Source: CAXMMR01 sp965198995 (GTDB lineage: Bacteria; Pseudomonadota; Alphaproteobacteria; Acetobacterales; Acetobacteraceae). Taken from it: a DNA stretch of 64,000 nt. Below the pieces are notes generated by a model. It saw only the letters and a program-made list of their open reading frames with translations, was not told the origin of the DNA and did no database searches. This document shows positions 38,768 through 47,192 of this stretch, in pieces (positions within the stretch are counted from its first letter, which is position 1; every line of letters begins with the position of its first letter). A program made the translations under genes and the position numbers. The stretch is from the NCBI GenBank assembly GCA_965198995.1, contig CBDAQG010000002.1, forward strand, positions 310,001-374,000, given 5' to 3'.

Positions 38768-40177
38768 ATGGATGACGCCGCCGCGCCGCAGCAAAAGCCG
38801 GACGACGCGTTCGGCCCGGAACTGGCCGACGATGTTCGCCGGCTCGCCAGGGCCAGCGTGCTGGTGGTCGGCGACGCGATGCTGGACCGTTACCTGTATG
38901 GCCAGGTGTCGCGCATCAGCCCCGAGGCGCCGGTGCCGGTGCTCGCGGTGCAGCGCGAGCTGGCGCTGGCCGGGGGCGCGGGCAACGTGGTGCGCAACCT
39001 CACGGCGCTCGGCGCGGCGGTCGCCTTCGTCTCGGTGGTTGGGGACGACCAGCCGGGCTCGGACCTGACCGGGCTGATCGGCGGGCAGCCGAACGTGGAG
39101 CCGTGGCTGCTGGTGCAGGGGGCGCGCTGCACCACGGTGAAGACGCGGTTCATCGCCCGGGGGCAGCAATTGCTGCGGGCCGATCATGAGGAGACCGGGC
39201 CGATCCATCCGAAGATGGTGGAGCGGATGCTGCGCATCGTCGGCGACGCGCTGGCGGCGACGTCGGTGACGGCGCTGTCGGATTACGGCAAGGGCGTGCT
39301 GGCGGGCGAGGTGCCCGCGAACATCATGGAGGCGGCGCGGCGGGGCGGGCGGCCGGTGGTGATCGACCCGTTCGGCGCCGACCTGTCGCGCTACGAGGGG
39401 GCGGACCTGGTGGTGATCACGGCCGGCGAGCTCTCTGCGTCGTCCGAGGATGCGGCGGGGATCGCGCAAGCGGCGGGACGGCTGCGCGAGCGGCATCGGT
39501 TTGGCGGGGTGCTGGTCAATCGCGAGCTGCATGGGCTGACGCTGGTGCAGGCGGAGGCGCCGGCGCTGCATGTGCCGTCGCTGGCGAGCGAGCTGTTCGA
39601 CAATGCCGGGGCGCAGGACAGCGTGGTCGCCACCATGGCGGCGGCGCTGGCGGCCGGGCTCGACCGCTCGGTGGGGGCGCGGCTGGCAGCGCTGGCGGCC
39701 GGCATCGTGATCGGCCAGCCCGGCCTGGCGGTGGCGACGGTCGACGACATGCTGGGCGCGCTGACGCCGCAGGGGCGGGCGCTGCGCAAGATCGTCAGCC
39801 GCGACGTGGCGGCCGAGCAGGTGGAGCGCTGGCGGCGGCTCGGCTGGCGCACCGGGTTTGCCGCCGGCATCCTGGACCCGCAGAGCGCGCGCGACCGGCG
39901 GCGGCTGGAGCGGGCGCGGGCGGCGTGCGACCGCCTGGTGGTGGGGCTCAGCGCCGAGGGGTTCGAGCCGGCGACGCCGCTGGCCGAGACGCCGCATGCC
40001 GAGACGCTGGCGATGCTGGCGGGGCTGTCCTCGGTGGACCTGGTGTGTCTCTACGACGAGAGCGGGCCGGAGCAGACGCTGCAGGTGCTGCGACCGGAGC
40101 TGCTGGTGGAGAGCAGCAGGGCGCCGAGCGTGCGCGAGCTGGTGACGAGTTGGGGGGCGGAGGTGCTTGAGGTTTAG
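38768..40177 (+). CDS. HldE (RfaE)-like two-domain protein with degenerate active sites
   Basis: These 469 residues align end to end with the bifunctional heptose-7-phosphate kinase/heptose-1-phosphate adenylyltransferase HldE. The N-terminal PfkB domain is recognisable (VVGDAMLDRYLYGQVSRISP, then EAPVPVLAV, and ALSDYGKGVLA), but the catalytic DVTGAGDT is FDNAGAQDS and the ITPNxxE nucleotide region is ITAGELS. In the C-terminal domain the nucleotidyltransferase motif GCFDILHxGHxxYL reads GILDPQSARDRRRL, so both histidines are gone. The fold is probably kept but adenylyl transfer is not expected, and kinase activity is doubtful. It may have been repurposed for LPS heptose synthesis control, or be a pseudoenzyme. 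Confidence 0.75.
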   Translation: MDDAAAPQQKPDDAFGPELADDVRRLARASVLVVGDAMLDRYLYGQVSRISPEAPVPVLAVQRELALAGGAGNVVRNLTALGAAVAFVSVVGDDQPGSDLTGLIGGQPNVEPWLLVQGARCTTVKTRFIARGQQLLRADHEETGPIHPKMVERMLRIVGDALAATSVTALSDYGKGVLAGEVPANIMEAARRGGRPVVIDPFGADLSRYEGADLVVITAGELSASSEDAAGIAQAAGRLRERHRFGGVLVNRELHGLTLVQAEAPALHVPSLASELFDNAGAQDSVVATMAAALAAGLDRSVGARLAALAAGIVIGQPGLAVATVDDMLGALTPQGRALRKIVSRDVAAEQVERWRRLGWRTGFAAGILDPQSARDRRRLERARAACDRLVVGLSAEGFEPATPLAETPHAETLAMLAGLSSVDLVCLYDESGPEQTLQVLRPELLVESSRAPSVRELVTSWGAEVLEV

Positions 40178-40253
40178 GAAGGCCAGGGGCTCTGCCCCCG
40201 TCGTGCGAATGCACGCTGGCGCGTGACGGGTCCAGGGCAGAGCGCTGGCCTTA
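40178..40253. repeat. Dispersed repeat family R, internally deleted copy
   Basis: The left end GGAAGGCCAGGGGCTCTGCC is joined directly to CGTCGTGCGAATGCACGCTG and the right end GGTCCAGGGCAGAGCGCTGG, with the central modules lost. It starts right after the stop of the HldE-like gene and supplies the TAA stop of moaE. Confidence 0.65.
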
Positions 40254-40700
40254 CCACCGCTGTGCTGCGGCATCGTCCGTCTCCCGCGCCTCCACCCAGC
40301 GTGTCTGTCCGTCTGGCGTCGACTCCGACTTCCAGAACGGTGCGGCGGTTTTCAGCCAGTCGATCAGGAAGCCGGTGGCGTCCAGGGCGTCCTGGCGGTG
40401 GGGGGCGGCGGCGAGGACGAGCACGATCGGCTCGCCGGCGGGCAGGCGGCCGACGCGGTGGATGACGGTGCAGCCGAGCAGGCCGAAGCGCTGCTCGGCC
40501 TGGGACGCGATGGCGGCGAGCGAGCGTTCGGTCATGCCGGGATAGTGCTCCAGCGTCAGCGCGGTGACCGGCCGCTCGGGGGTGCTGCGCACGGTGCCGA
40601 CGAAGCAGCCGATGCCGCCGACCTCGTGGCGGCCGTCGGTGAGGGCCGCCAGCTCGCGCGCGACGTCGAACGGCTCGGCCTGGACGCGGATTGTGGGCAC
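40251..40700 (-). CDS. moaE: Molybdopterin synthase catalytic subunit
   Basis: This 149-residue protein is the large subunit of molybdopterin synthase, which converts precursor Z (cPMP) into molybdopterin using sulfur from the MoaD thiocarboxylate. Conserved points are GAIG-type GGIGCFVGTVRS, LEHYPGMTE, IHRVGRLPAGEPIVLVLAAA and the catalytic lysine region DWLKTAAPFWKSE. It overlaps no gene but starts 5 bases after moaD, in the same operon. The TAA stop is part of a repeat end. Confidence 0.92.
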   Translation of the reverse strand: MPTIRVQAEPFDVARELAALTDGRHEVGGIGCFVGTVRSTPERPVTALTLEHYPGMTERSLAAIASQAEQRFGLLGCTVIHRVGRLPAGEPIVLVLAAAPHRQDALDATGFLIDWLKTAAPFWKSESTPDGQTRWVEARETDDAAAQRW

Positions 40701-40705
40701 TTGCC

Positions 40706-40972
40706 CTAGCCGCCGGTGACGGGCGGGAAGAAGGCGATTTCGTCGCCGGGGGCGAAGCGGGCGTCGAGCGGGGCGAACTCCTGGTTCAGGGCGACGCGCA
40801 CGAGGCGGGGGTTCTCGAAGGCGGCGGCGTGCTCGGGGTCGCGCGCGGCGAGCCAGCCGACGAGCTCGCCCAGGGTGGCGATTTCGGGCGGGGCGACGAC
40901 GCGCTCCGCGGCGAGGCCAACACGCTGCCGCATCCAGGCGAAATACAGGATGTCGAGCGCCGTGCCATCCAT
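40706..40972 (-). CDS. moaD: Molybdopterin synthase sulfur carrier subunit
   Basis: This 88-residue ubiquitin-like protein ends in the obligatory Gly-Gly (FFPPVTGG), whose C-terminus is adenylated and thiocarboxylated. The N-terminal strand DILYFAWMRQRVG and the stretch VRVALNQEFAPLDARFAPGD are typical of MoaD. It donates sulfur to cPMP in complex with MoaE, encoded immediately downstream. A lipoprotein gene on the same strand ends 9 bases away. Confidence 0.9.
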   Translation of the reverse strand: MDGTALDILYFAWMRQRVGLAAERVVAPPEIATLGELVGWLAARDPEHAAAFENPRLVRVALNQEFAPLDARFAPGDEIAFFPPVTGG

Positions 40973-40981
40973 CGCGGAGGT

Positions 40982-41608
40982 CTATTTCGGCGTCGGGATC
41001 GTGGTGACCGTGCCGGTCGGGCCGATGACCGTGCTGGTGCCGTTGCCGTTCGGCACCATGATCGAGCCTGGCGCGATGCCCGGCGTGTGGCCGGTCAGGG
41101 TGCGGTAGCCCGTGGTGCCGCCGGTGTCGGTGGCGTTGCCGGTGCCGGGGATCAGCACCGTGGTGCCGGTGCTGTCGCGGGTGATGGGCGGCAGCGGCAC
41201 GTTGGACTGCACGCCCGGGCGGCCGGGCGGGGGCAGCGGCGGCTGGTTGTTCTCGGGCGGGGTCGAGCTGCCCTTCTCGTAGGGGCGGCGTGGCTTGGAC
41301 GGCGGCGAGCCTTGCCCGCTGATCGGGTATTGCTGCTGCTGGCTGAAATCGGAGTTTTGCTGGCGCTCGATGTCGGCGAGCGAGGGCTGCGGCGGCGGCG
41401 GGCCGGGCCAGATGTTGCCCGGCTCGGTGAGCAGCGGCGGCGGGGTCGACATGTCGCCCTCGACCTTACGGGTGTTCTCCGAGGCGCCCGGCGGCAGGTT
41501 CGGGTTCGCGCCCGGCACCTCATGGACGTCGCCCAGGAAGCCGTAGAAGCCGGAGCCGGAGCAGCCGGTCAGCAGCAGAGCCGTGGCCAGCCAAAGCACT
41601 CGACGCAT
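40982..41608 (-). CDS. Proline-rich lipoprotein, unknown function
   Basis: This 208-residue protein has a signal peptide and lipobox (MRRVLWLATALLLTGCSGSG). The mature part is low in complexity, rich in Pro, Gly, Gln, Ser and Thr (WPGPPPPQPS, FSQQQQYP), and ends with GTxT-type repeats (TSTVIGPTGTVTTIP). I do not recognise a domain. The ATG at 41608 was chosen because the signal peptide starts there. Its upstream region contains a 20-base perfect palindrome. It is likely transcribed together with pgsA and the moa genes, or separately from the gap. Confidence 0.72.
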   Translation of the reverse strand: MRRVLWLATALLLTGCSGSGFYGFLGDVHEVPGANPNLPPGASENTRKVEGDMSTPPPLLTEPGNIWPGPPPPQPSLADIERQQNSDFSQQQQYPISGQGSPPSKPRRPYEKGSSTPPENNQPPLPPPGRPGVQSNVPLPPITRDSTGTTVLIPGTGNATDTGGTTGYRTLTGHTPGIAPGSIMVPNGNGTSTVIGPTGTVTTIPTPK

Positions 41609-41681
41609 GGGCACCAGGCTCCCGGAGCAGCATGCGATCAGGCGGCACAACCTGGTCGCATCAAGCTGCTCGTCAAAACAG

Positions 41682-41701
41682 CGAGCGAGACGTCTCGCTC
41701 G
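41682..41701. promoter_or_regulatory. 20-base perfect palindrome upstream of the lipoprotein gene
   Basis: CGAGCGAGACGTCTCGCTCG is a perfect inverted repeat without spacer, centred on ACGT, 74 bases upstream of the lipoprotein ATG in the 250-base gap after pgsA. It could be the operator of a dimeric regulator. Nothing else is recognised in this gap. Confidence 0.45.
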
Positions 41702-41859
41702 GTGGGTCGGCACGTGACGGTTTGCCCGGCCGCGTTGCCACCCGGCCTTGCTTGGCGCCCTGCCATCAGGGACACGCCGGCGTGAGGCACTCTGCCTGCC
41801 GGGCCCGGCACACTCAAGCGCGCCGCGGTTGCGACGCGGCACATCACCCCGGGGGTGTA

Positions 41860-42462
41860 TCAAGGCTGCATCGCGCCCGCGCCCTTTGGCCGGACCCGGC
41901 CGACATGCTGCAGGCCGGCCATCAGGTAGTCCCAGCCGGTGATCAGGGTCAGCGCGGCCGCGGTCCAGAGCATCAGGCCGCCGATGAGGCCGACCGGCAG
42001 GAAGGGCAGGCCGAGCAGGCGGCCGGTGCTGTCACCGGCGAGCAGGGTGCCGAGGGCGGCCATCTGGAAGCCGGTCTTCCACTTGGCGAGCTTGGTCACC
42101 GGCAGGCCGACGGCGAGCCCGGCGAGGTATTCGCGCAGGCCGCTGACCAGGATCTCGCGCAGCAGGATGATGATCGCGGGGTAGAGGGCCAGTAGCGGCA
42201 GGCGGGCCTCGCCGGCCAGGATCATCAGGCAGGCGCCGACCAGCAGCTTGTCGGCGATCGGGTCGAGCATGCGGCCGAGGTCGGAGAGCTGGGCGCGGCC
42301 GCGGGCGATGCGGCCGTCCAGGTAGTCGGTGATGCCGGCGAGGGTGAAGATGACGCAGGCGCAGAGGTCGTAGAGCGGCAGGCGGGCGGCGACGCAGGCG
42401 ACCAGCAGCGGGATGGCTGCGATGCGGGAGAGGGTGAGCAGGTTGGGCAGGTCGGTCAGCAT
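41860..42462 (-). CDS. pgsA: CDP-diacylglycerol-glycerol-3-phosphate 3-phosphatidyltransferase
   Basis: This 200-residue inner-membrane enzyme makes phosphatidylglycerophosphate from CDP-diacylglycerol and glycerol 3-phosphate, the first committed step to phosphatidylglycerol. The CDP-alcohol phosphotransferase motif D-x2-DG-x2-AR-x8-G-x3-D-x3-D is complete: TDYLDGRIARGRAQLSDLGR, followed by MLDPIAD. The N-terminal NLLTLSRIAAIPLL and the later REILVSGLREYLA are also typical. About five membrane helices are present. Confidence 0.93.
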   Translation of the reverse strand: MLTDLPNLLTLSRIAAIPLLVACVAARLPLYDLCACVIFTLAGITDYLDGRIARGRAQLSDLGRMLDPIADKLLVGACLMILAGEARLPLLALYPAIIILLREILVSGLREYLAGLAVGLPVTKLAKWKTGFQMAALGTLLAGDSTGRLLGLPFLPVGLIGGLMLWTAAALTLITGWDYLMAGLQHVGRVRPKGAGAMQP

Positions 42463-42537
42463 GCCCCGACGATCGTAAAGGAGAAATCAAGCGCAAGCGA
42501 GGCAGGGGGGCCGGGGGAGCGATGCTGACGCGCTGGC

Positions 42538-42975
42538 TCAGGCGCCTGAGGTGGCAGCGATCGGCGGTGCGCCGGCCTGGTCCGCGGCGTCGAAGGCCGC
42601 GCGCGCCTGGCGGATCGTGGCGTAGCTCTGCTCGGCCCAGGCGACCAGGCCGGCGAGCGGGGTCAGCACGGATCGTCCGAGCGCGGAGAGGCGGTATTCC
42701 ACCTTGGGCGGCTTGGTCGGGAAGACGTGGCGGGTGGCCAGGCCGTCGCGTTCCAGATCGCGCAGGGTTTGCGTCAGCATGCGCTTGGAGATGTCCGGCA
42801 TGGCGCGATGCAGCGCGCTGAAGCGGCAGGGGCCGGCGGCGAGGGCGACCAGCACGAGCATCGTCCACTTGTCACCGATGCGGTCCAGCACGTTGCGGAC
42901 CGGGCAGGCGGCGGCGTCGAAGCCGGCGCGGCGCCAGTCTTGGAATTGGGCGGTCAGCGGCGGGGCGTCGTCCAT
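42538..42975 (-). CDS. HxlR-family transcriptional regulator
   Basis: This 145-residue winged-helix regulator shows the HxlR signature CPVRNVLDRIGDKWTMLVLV with the family cysteine, then FSALHRAMPDISKRMLTQTL, then RDLERDGL, and the wing KVEYRLSALGRSV. Members often sense thiol or aldehyde stress through the cysteine. It is divergent from a quinone-reductase-like gene, the arrangement known for the QorR/QorA type of pair, so it probably represses that gene and itself from the 110-base gap. Confidence 0.9.
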   Translation of the reverse strand: MDDAPPLTAQFQDWRRAGFDAAACPVRNVLDRIGDKWTMLVLVALAAGPCRFSALHRAMPDISKRMLTQTLRDLERDGLATRHVFPTKPPKVEYRLSALGRSVLTPLAGLVAWAEQSYATIRQARAAFDAADQAGAPPIAATSGA

Positions 42976-43085
42976 AGGTGGTTACTTTCCAGACGCCTTG
43001 CGCGGCGAACCTGCCTCCTTACATCGCCGCCTTGCGGTTCCCATTCAAGACCTGGTCTTCAATCGGAACCATCAGGAGCCGCGTC

Positions 43086-43967
43086 ATGTCAGCCTCTCAT
43101 CCCCACCTCCTCGTCACCGGCGCCGCCGGGCAGCTCGGCAGCCTGGTCATCGACCACCTGCTCGGCATCGTGCCGGCCGGCGCGGTCGCCGCGCTCGTGC
43201 GCCGGGGCGAGGGCGAGGCGGCGGCGCGCCTGCAGGCCCTGGGGGTGGCGCTCCGCGTTGCCGACTACGCCCGTGCCGACACGTTGGACGACGCCTTTGC
43301 CGGCATCGAGCGGGCGGTGTTCATCTCCTCCAACGCCTTTGAGGGCCGGGTCGCGCAGCACCGCAACGTCGTCGAGGCGGCCGGGCGGGCGGGCACGGCG
43401 CTGGCTTACACCAGCGTGCTGCACGCCGACACGTCGCCGCTGGGGCTGGCGGCCGAGCACCGGGAGACGGAGGCGATGCTGCGCGCCTCCGGGCTGCCGT
43501 TCGTGATCCTGCGCAACGGCTGGTACACGGAGAACTACATGGCCGGTATTCCGGCGGCGCTGGCGCATGACGGGCTGATCGGTAGCGCCGGGCAGGGCCG
43601 GATCGCCTCGGCCGGGCGTGACGATTACGCGCTGGCCGCCGCCACCGTCCTGACGTCGGGTGGCGACTGGGATGGCCGCATCTTCGAGTTGGCTGGCGAC
43701 GATGCCTACACGCTGGCCGAGCTGGCGGCGGAGGTCTCCCGGCAGGCCGGTCGGACGATCGGCTACCGGGACCTGCCTCGGGCGGAGTTCCGGGCGGCGC
43801 TGCTTGGAGCCGGGTTGCCCATGCCGTTGGCCGACCTGCTCGCCGACAGCGACGCCGGCGCCGCCAGGGGCGCCCTGTTCGACGACGGGCGGCAGCTCAG
43901 CGCCCTGACCGGCCGGCCGACCCTGCGGTTGGCGGCCGGCGTCGCCGCCGCGCTCGCGAGGTCTTGA
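43086..43967 (+). CDS. NmrA-like NAD(P)H:quinone oxidoreductase, QorB type
   Basis: This 293-residue atypical short-chain dehydrogenase has the nucleotide-binding glycine motif LLVTGAAGQLGSLVIDHLL at its N-terminus and QorB-like stretches HRNVVEAAGRAG, LAYTSVLHADTS and LPFVILRNGWYTENYM. Homologues reduce quinones with NADPH. AGGAG precedes the ATG by 8 bases. Its divergent neighbour is an HxlR regulator, and a DsbA-like gene follows closely on the same strand, which suggests a small redox-stress unit. Confidence 0.88.
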   Translation: MSASHPHLLVTGAAGQLGSLVIDHLLGIVPAGAVAALVRRGEGEAAARLQALGVALRVADYARADTLDDAFAGIERAVFISSNAFEGRVAQHRNVVEAAGRAGTALAYTSVLHADTSPLGLAAEHRETEAMLRASGLPFVILRNGWYTENYMAGIPAALAHDGLIGSAGQGRIASAGRDDYALAAATVLTSGGDWDGRIFELAGDDAYTLAELAAEVSRQAGRTIGYRDLPRAEFRAALLGAGLPMPLADLLADSDAGAARGALFDDGRQLSALTGRPTLRLAAGVAAALARS

Positions 43968-43972
43968 TCGGC

Positions 43973-44608
43973 ATGACGAACCTTGTCCTGCACTACATCT
44001 ACGATCCGCTCTGCGGCTGGTGCTACGCGGCCGAGCCGCTGGTGCAGGCCGCCGCCTCGGCCGGGATCCCGGTGGCGCTGCACGGCGGCGGTCTGTGGGA
44101 GGCGCCCGTGCAGGCGCCCGAGGCCAAGCGGCGGATGATGCGCGCCACCGACGGCCGGATCGCCGAGCTGACCGGCCAGGTGTTCGGGGCCGCCTACCTG
44201 GACGGGCTCCTCGTCGACCCGGCGACGGTCTGGCACTCCCGGCCGACGATTGCGGCGGTGCTCGCGGCGGAGGAGACGCAGGGCGGGCAGGGCCTGGCGA
44301 TGCTGTCCGCCGTTCAGCGGGCGCACTACGTGGACGGCCGCCGCGTCGTTCAGGAGCAGGTGTTGGCCGCCCTTGCGGCCGCCATCGGCCTTGATGCGGT
44401 GCGGTTTGCGCGCGCCTGGTCGAGGGTGGCGGTCGACCAGCACATCCAGCGCACGCGAGGGCTTATGGACGCCCACCGCATGACCGGCTTCCCGGCGTTT
44501 CTGGTGCAGTCCGGCGAGGCGTATGCACGCTTGCGGCATGAGGGGCTGTATGGGCAGCCGGACGCGTTCATGGCGACGCTGACCGGGGCGCCCGGCCGCT
44601 CAGATTGA
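43973..44608 (+). CDS. DsbA-family protein (FrnE-like oxidoreductase)
   Basis: This 211-residue thioredoxin-fold protein has the redox motif CGWC in YIYDPLCGWCYAAEPLV and no signal peptide, so it is cytoplasmic. The helical insert and the closing HRMTGFPAFLVQSGEAYARL, with the cis-proline position, match the DsbA/FrnE group. The ATG at 43973 is preferred over a TTG nine bases earlier. It begins 5 bases after the QorB-type gene and is probably co-transcribed. A role in thiol or quinone stress is inferred from the neighbours. Confidence 0.87.
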   Translation: MTNLVLHYIYDPLCGWCYAAEPLVQAAASAGIPVALHGGGLWEAPVQAPEAKRRMMRATDGRIAELTGQVFGAAYLDGLLVDPATVWHSRPTIAAVLAAEETQGGQGLAMLSAVQRAHYVDGRRVVQEQVLAALAAAIGLDAVRFARAWSRVAVDQHIQRTRGLMDAHRMTGFPAFLVQSGEAYARLRHEGLYGQPDAFMATLTGAPGRSD

Positions 44609-44678
44609 AGGTAGGCCGGGCGCGAGAGCTGTTGTCTCGTGAGCCTTTATGCCGCGGGCTGCGACCCTTGCCCGGCCC

Positions 44679-45539
44679 CTAGCCCTCGTCCAGCCCGATA
44701 TCGAGCACGGCGGCGCTGTGGGTTAGCCAGCCGAGGGAGATCAGGTCGACGCCCGAGGCGGCGATGGCGGGGGCGGTTTGCTCGGTGACGCCGCCGGAGG
44801 CTTCGGTCAGCGCGCGGCCGGCCACCATGCGCACGGCTTCGGCCAGCGTGTCGGGCGGCATGTTGTCGAGGAGGATCGCGTCGGCGCCGATGGCGAGCAC
44901 CTCCTCGAGTTGGGCGAGGGTGTCGACCTCGACCTCGATCTTGACCAGGTGGCCGGCATGGGCGCGGGCGGCCAGCAGGGCGGGGCGGATGCCGCCGGCG
45001 ATGGCGATGTGGTTGTCCTTGATCAGCACCGCGTCGTCGAGGCCGAAGCGGTGGTTGGAGCCGCCGCCGGCGCGCACGGCGTATTTCTGCACCGCGCGCA
45101 GGCCGGGCAGGGTCTTGCGGGTGCAGACGATGGCGGCGTGGTGGGGGCGGATTGCCGCGACGATGCGGGCGGTGGCCGAGGCGATGCCGCTCAGATGGCC
45201 GAGGAAGTTCAGCGCCACGCGCTCGCCGGTGAGCAGGCCGCGGGCCGGGCCGGTGATCGTTGCGATGACGTCGCCGCGGGCGAGCGGGCTGCCGTCGGGG
45301 CGGGCGATGTCGATGGCGAGGCGGGGCTCGATCAGGTGGAAGGCGAGGCGGGCGAGGTCGAGGCCGGCGACGATGCCGGGCTCGCGGGCGACCAGACGGG
45401 CGCGTGCCGCGAGGTCGGGTGGGACGATGGCGTCGGTGGTGATGTCGCCGGCGCGGCCGAGGTCCTCGAGCAGGGCGGCGCGCACCTGCGGCTCGAGCAT
45501 CACGTCGGGCAGCGGTGGCAGGGCGGCCCGCACCGCCAT
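44679..45539 (-). CDS. nadC: Nicotinate-nucleotide pyrophosphorylase (quinolinate phosphoribosyltransferase)
   Basis: This 286-residue enzyme condenses quinolinate with PRPP to nicotinate mononucleotide in de novo NAD synthesis. Diagnostic segments are LLEDLGRAGDITTDA near the N-terminus, NFLGHLSGIAS, CTRKTLPGLRAVQKYAVRAG, GGSNHRFGL and DAVLIKDNHIA, then EVEVDTLAQL and the C-terminal ISLGWLTHSA. The ATG at 45539 overlaps the nadB stop in an ATGA junction. Gene order is nadA-nadB-nadC on the minus strand. Confidence 0.95.
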   Translation of the reverse strand: MAVRAALPPLPDVMLEPQVRAALLEDLGRAGDITTDAIVPPDLAARARLVAREPGIVAGLDLARLAFHLIEPRLAIDIARPDGSPLARGDVIATITGPARGLLTGERVALNFLGHLSGIASATARIVAAIRPHHAAIVCTRKTLPGLRAVQKYAVRAGGGSNHRFGLDDAVLIKDNHIAIAGGIRPALLAARAHAGHLVKIEVEVDTLAQLEEVLAIGADAILLDNMPPDTLAEAVRMVAGRALTEASGGVTEQTAPAIAASGVDLISLGWLTHSAAVLDIGLDEG

Positions 45540-47056
45540 CAGGCGCTGCGGCGTGACGGGGTGCCGACCAGGGAGCGGGCGGTGCGGCGGGCTTCCTCCA
45601 GGGTGATGAAGCTGCGGGTCGAGCCGGCGGCGGGCTCGGGGAAGTCGGTGCGGGCGTGGCCGCCGCGGCTTTCCTGGCGGCGCCACATCGACACCGTCAT
45701 CATCAGGGCGACCGCGGCCGGGCCGTGCTCGGCGTCGGGCAGCAGGGTGGCGATGGCGGCGAGCAGGCCGTCGGCGTCGCGCAGCACGCCGGCGTGCTGT
45801 GACAGGATGTCGCGCACGCGGCCGAGCAGGGCGGGGTCGGTGTCCGGCGTGGCCGGCAGCATCAGCGGGCCGGAGGCGGTCGGCGCGAGCGTGCCGGCGA
45901 TGGAGGCGGCGACGGCGCGGCCGGTGACGGCGGCCTCGGGCAGCGAGTTGCTAGCCAGGCGATTGGCGCCGTGCAGGCCGGTGCCGGCGGCCTCGCCGCA
46001 GGCCCAGAGGCCGGGGATCGAGCTGCGGCCCTCGGCGTCGGTGGCGATGCCGCCCATGTGGTAGTGCACCGCCGGGCGGATCGGGATCGGTGCGCTGGCG
46101 GGGTCGATGCCGGCGGCGAGGCAGGTGGCGGCGATCGAGGGGAAGTGCTCGGCGAAGTGGACGCCGAGGTGGCGGGCGTCGAGGAAGACCTGGCCGCGGG
46201 CCAGGGCCTGCCAGACGGCGCGGCTGACGACGTCGCGCGGCTCGAGCTCGGCGCGGGGATAGACGCCGGCCATGAAGCGCTTGCCGGTGGCGTCGATGAG
46301 GATCGCGGCCTCGCCGCGGACGGCCTCGCTGACCAGCGGCATCGGGTCCTGGCCGACGTCGAGCGCGGTCGGGTGGAACTGGACGAACTCGAGGTCGGCG
46401 AGGGTGGCGCCGGCGCGGGCGGCGATGGCGATGCCGGCGCCGATGTTGCCGAGCGGGTTGGTGGTGTGGCGATACAGGCCGCCGAGGCCGCCGGTGGCGA
46501 GCACGACGGCGCGGCTGCGCAGCACGGTGGTCAGGCCGTCGATCCGGGCTACCAAGCCGGCGACACCGGAGGCGTCGGTCAGCAGGTCGAGGGCGACGGC
46601 GTGCTCGATGACGGTGATCGACGGGGTGCGGCGGACCGCCTCGATGGTGGCGCGCATGATCTCGCGGCCGGTGGCGTCGGCGGCGTGGACGATGCGGCGC
46701 TGGCCGTGCCCGGCCTCGAGGCCAAGAGCCATTCGGCCGTCGGGCTCGTGGTCGAAACGGGCGCCGAGGGCGGCGAGGGCGTCGACGACCTCGGGGGCGC
46801 GGGTGACGATGGTGCTGGCGGCGGCCGGGTCGCACAGGCCGGCACCGGCGGCGAGCGTGTCGGCGAGGTGCTGGGCGGCGTCGTCCGTGTCGCCCATGGC
46901 GGCGGCGATGCCGCCCTGGGCCCAGCCGCTGGAGGCCTGCTCGCCGAGCGGAGCCGCCGTCAGCAGCAGCACCTGGCGGGGCGCCAGAGCGAGGGCGGCG
47001 GAGAGGCCGGCCAGGCCGCCGCCGACGATGATCGGACGATCTGCGGAAGTCGTCAT
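45539..47056 (-). CDS. nadB: L-aspartate oxidase
   Basis: This 505-residue flavoprotein oxidises L-aspartate to iminoaspartate, which NadA condenses to quinolinate. The FAD-binding motif is PIIVGGGLAGLSAALAL near residue 10. Further family features are SSGWAQGGIAAAMGDTD, EAGHGQRRIVHAADATG, EFVQFHPTALD and the C-terminal HMGGIATDAEGRSSIPGLWA followed by CGEAAGTGLHGANRLASNSL. The ATG at 47056 starts just before the FAD motif. The frame further upstream runs into a family T repeat that separates it from nadA. Confidence 0.94.
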   Translation of the reverse strand: MTTSADRPIIVGGGLAGLSAALALAPRQVLLLTAAPLGEQASSGWAQGGIAAAMGDTDDAAQHLADTLAAGAGLCDPAAASTIVTRAPEVVDALAALGARFDHEPDGRMALGLEAGHGQRRIVHAADATGREIMRATIEAVRRTPSITVIEHAVALDLLTDASGVAGLVARIDGLTTVLRSRAVVLATGGLGGLYRHTTNPLGNIGAGIAIAARAGATLADLEFVQFHPTALDVGQDPMPLVSEAVRGEAAILIDATGKRFMAGVYPRAELEPRDVVSRAVWQALARGQVFLDARHLGVHFAEHFPSIAATCLAAGIDPASAPIPIRPAVHYHMGGIATDAEGRSSIPGLWACGEAAGTGLHGANRLASNSLPEAAVTGRAVAASIAGTLAPTASGPLMLPATPDTDPALLGRVRDILSQHAGVLRDADGLLAAIATLLPDAEHGPAAVALMMTVSMWRRQESRGGHARTDFPEPAAGSTRSFITLEEARRTARSLVGTPSRRSA

Positions 47057-47082
47057 GGAGAGATGTCCAGTCGAGAAAGGAA

Positions 47083-47188
47083 GGGTTCTTTTTTGCAAAA
47101 AAGAACCAAAAACTTTTGCTCGGTGAGCGAGGCGTCGTGACTAATCGGGTAGAAGTTTTTTGCTTCTTTTTTTCAAAAAAGAAGCGCT
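47083..47188. repeat. Family T inverted hairpin pair, copy 5
   Basis: The left hairpin GGTTCTTTTTTGCAAAAAAG, closing AACC, and the right hairpin GCTTCTTTTTTTCAAAAAAG, closing AAGC, face each other over about 30 bases. It lies within the nad operon between nadA and nadB, where a strong terminator would be unexpected. Confidence 0.75.
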
Positions 47189-47192
47189 TGTC

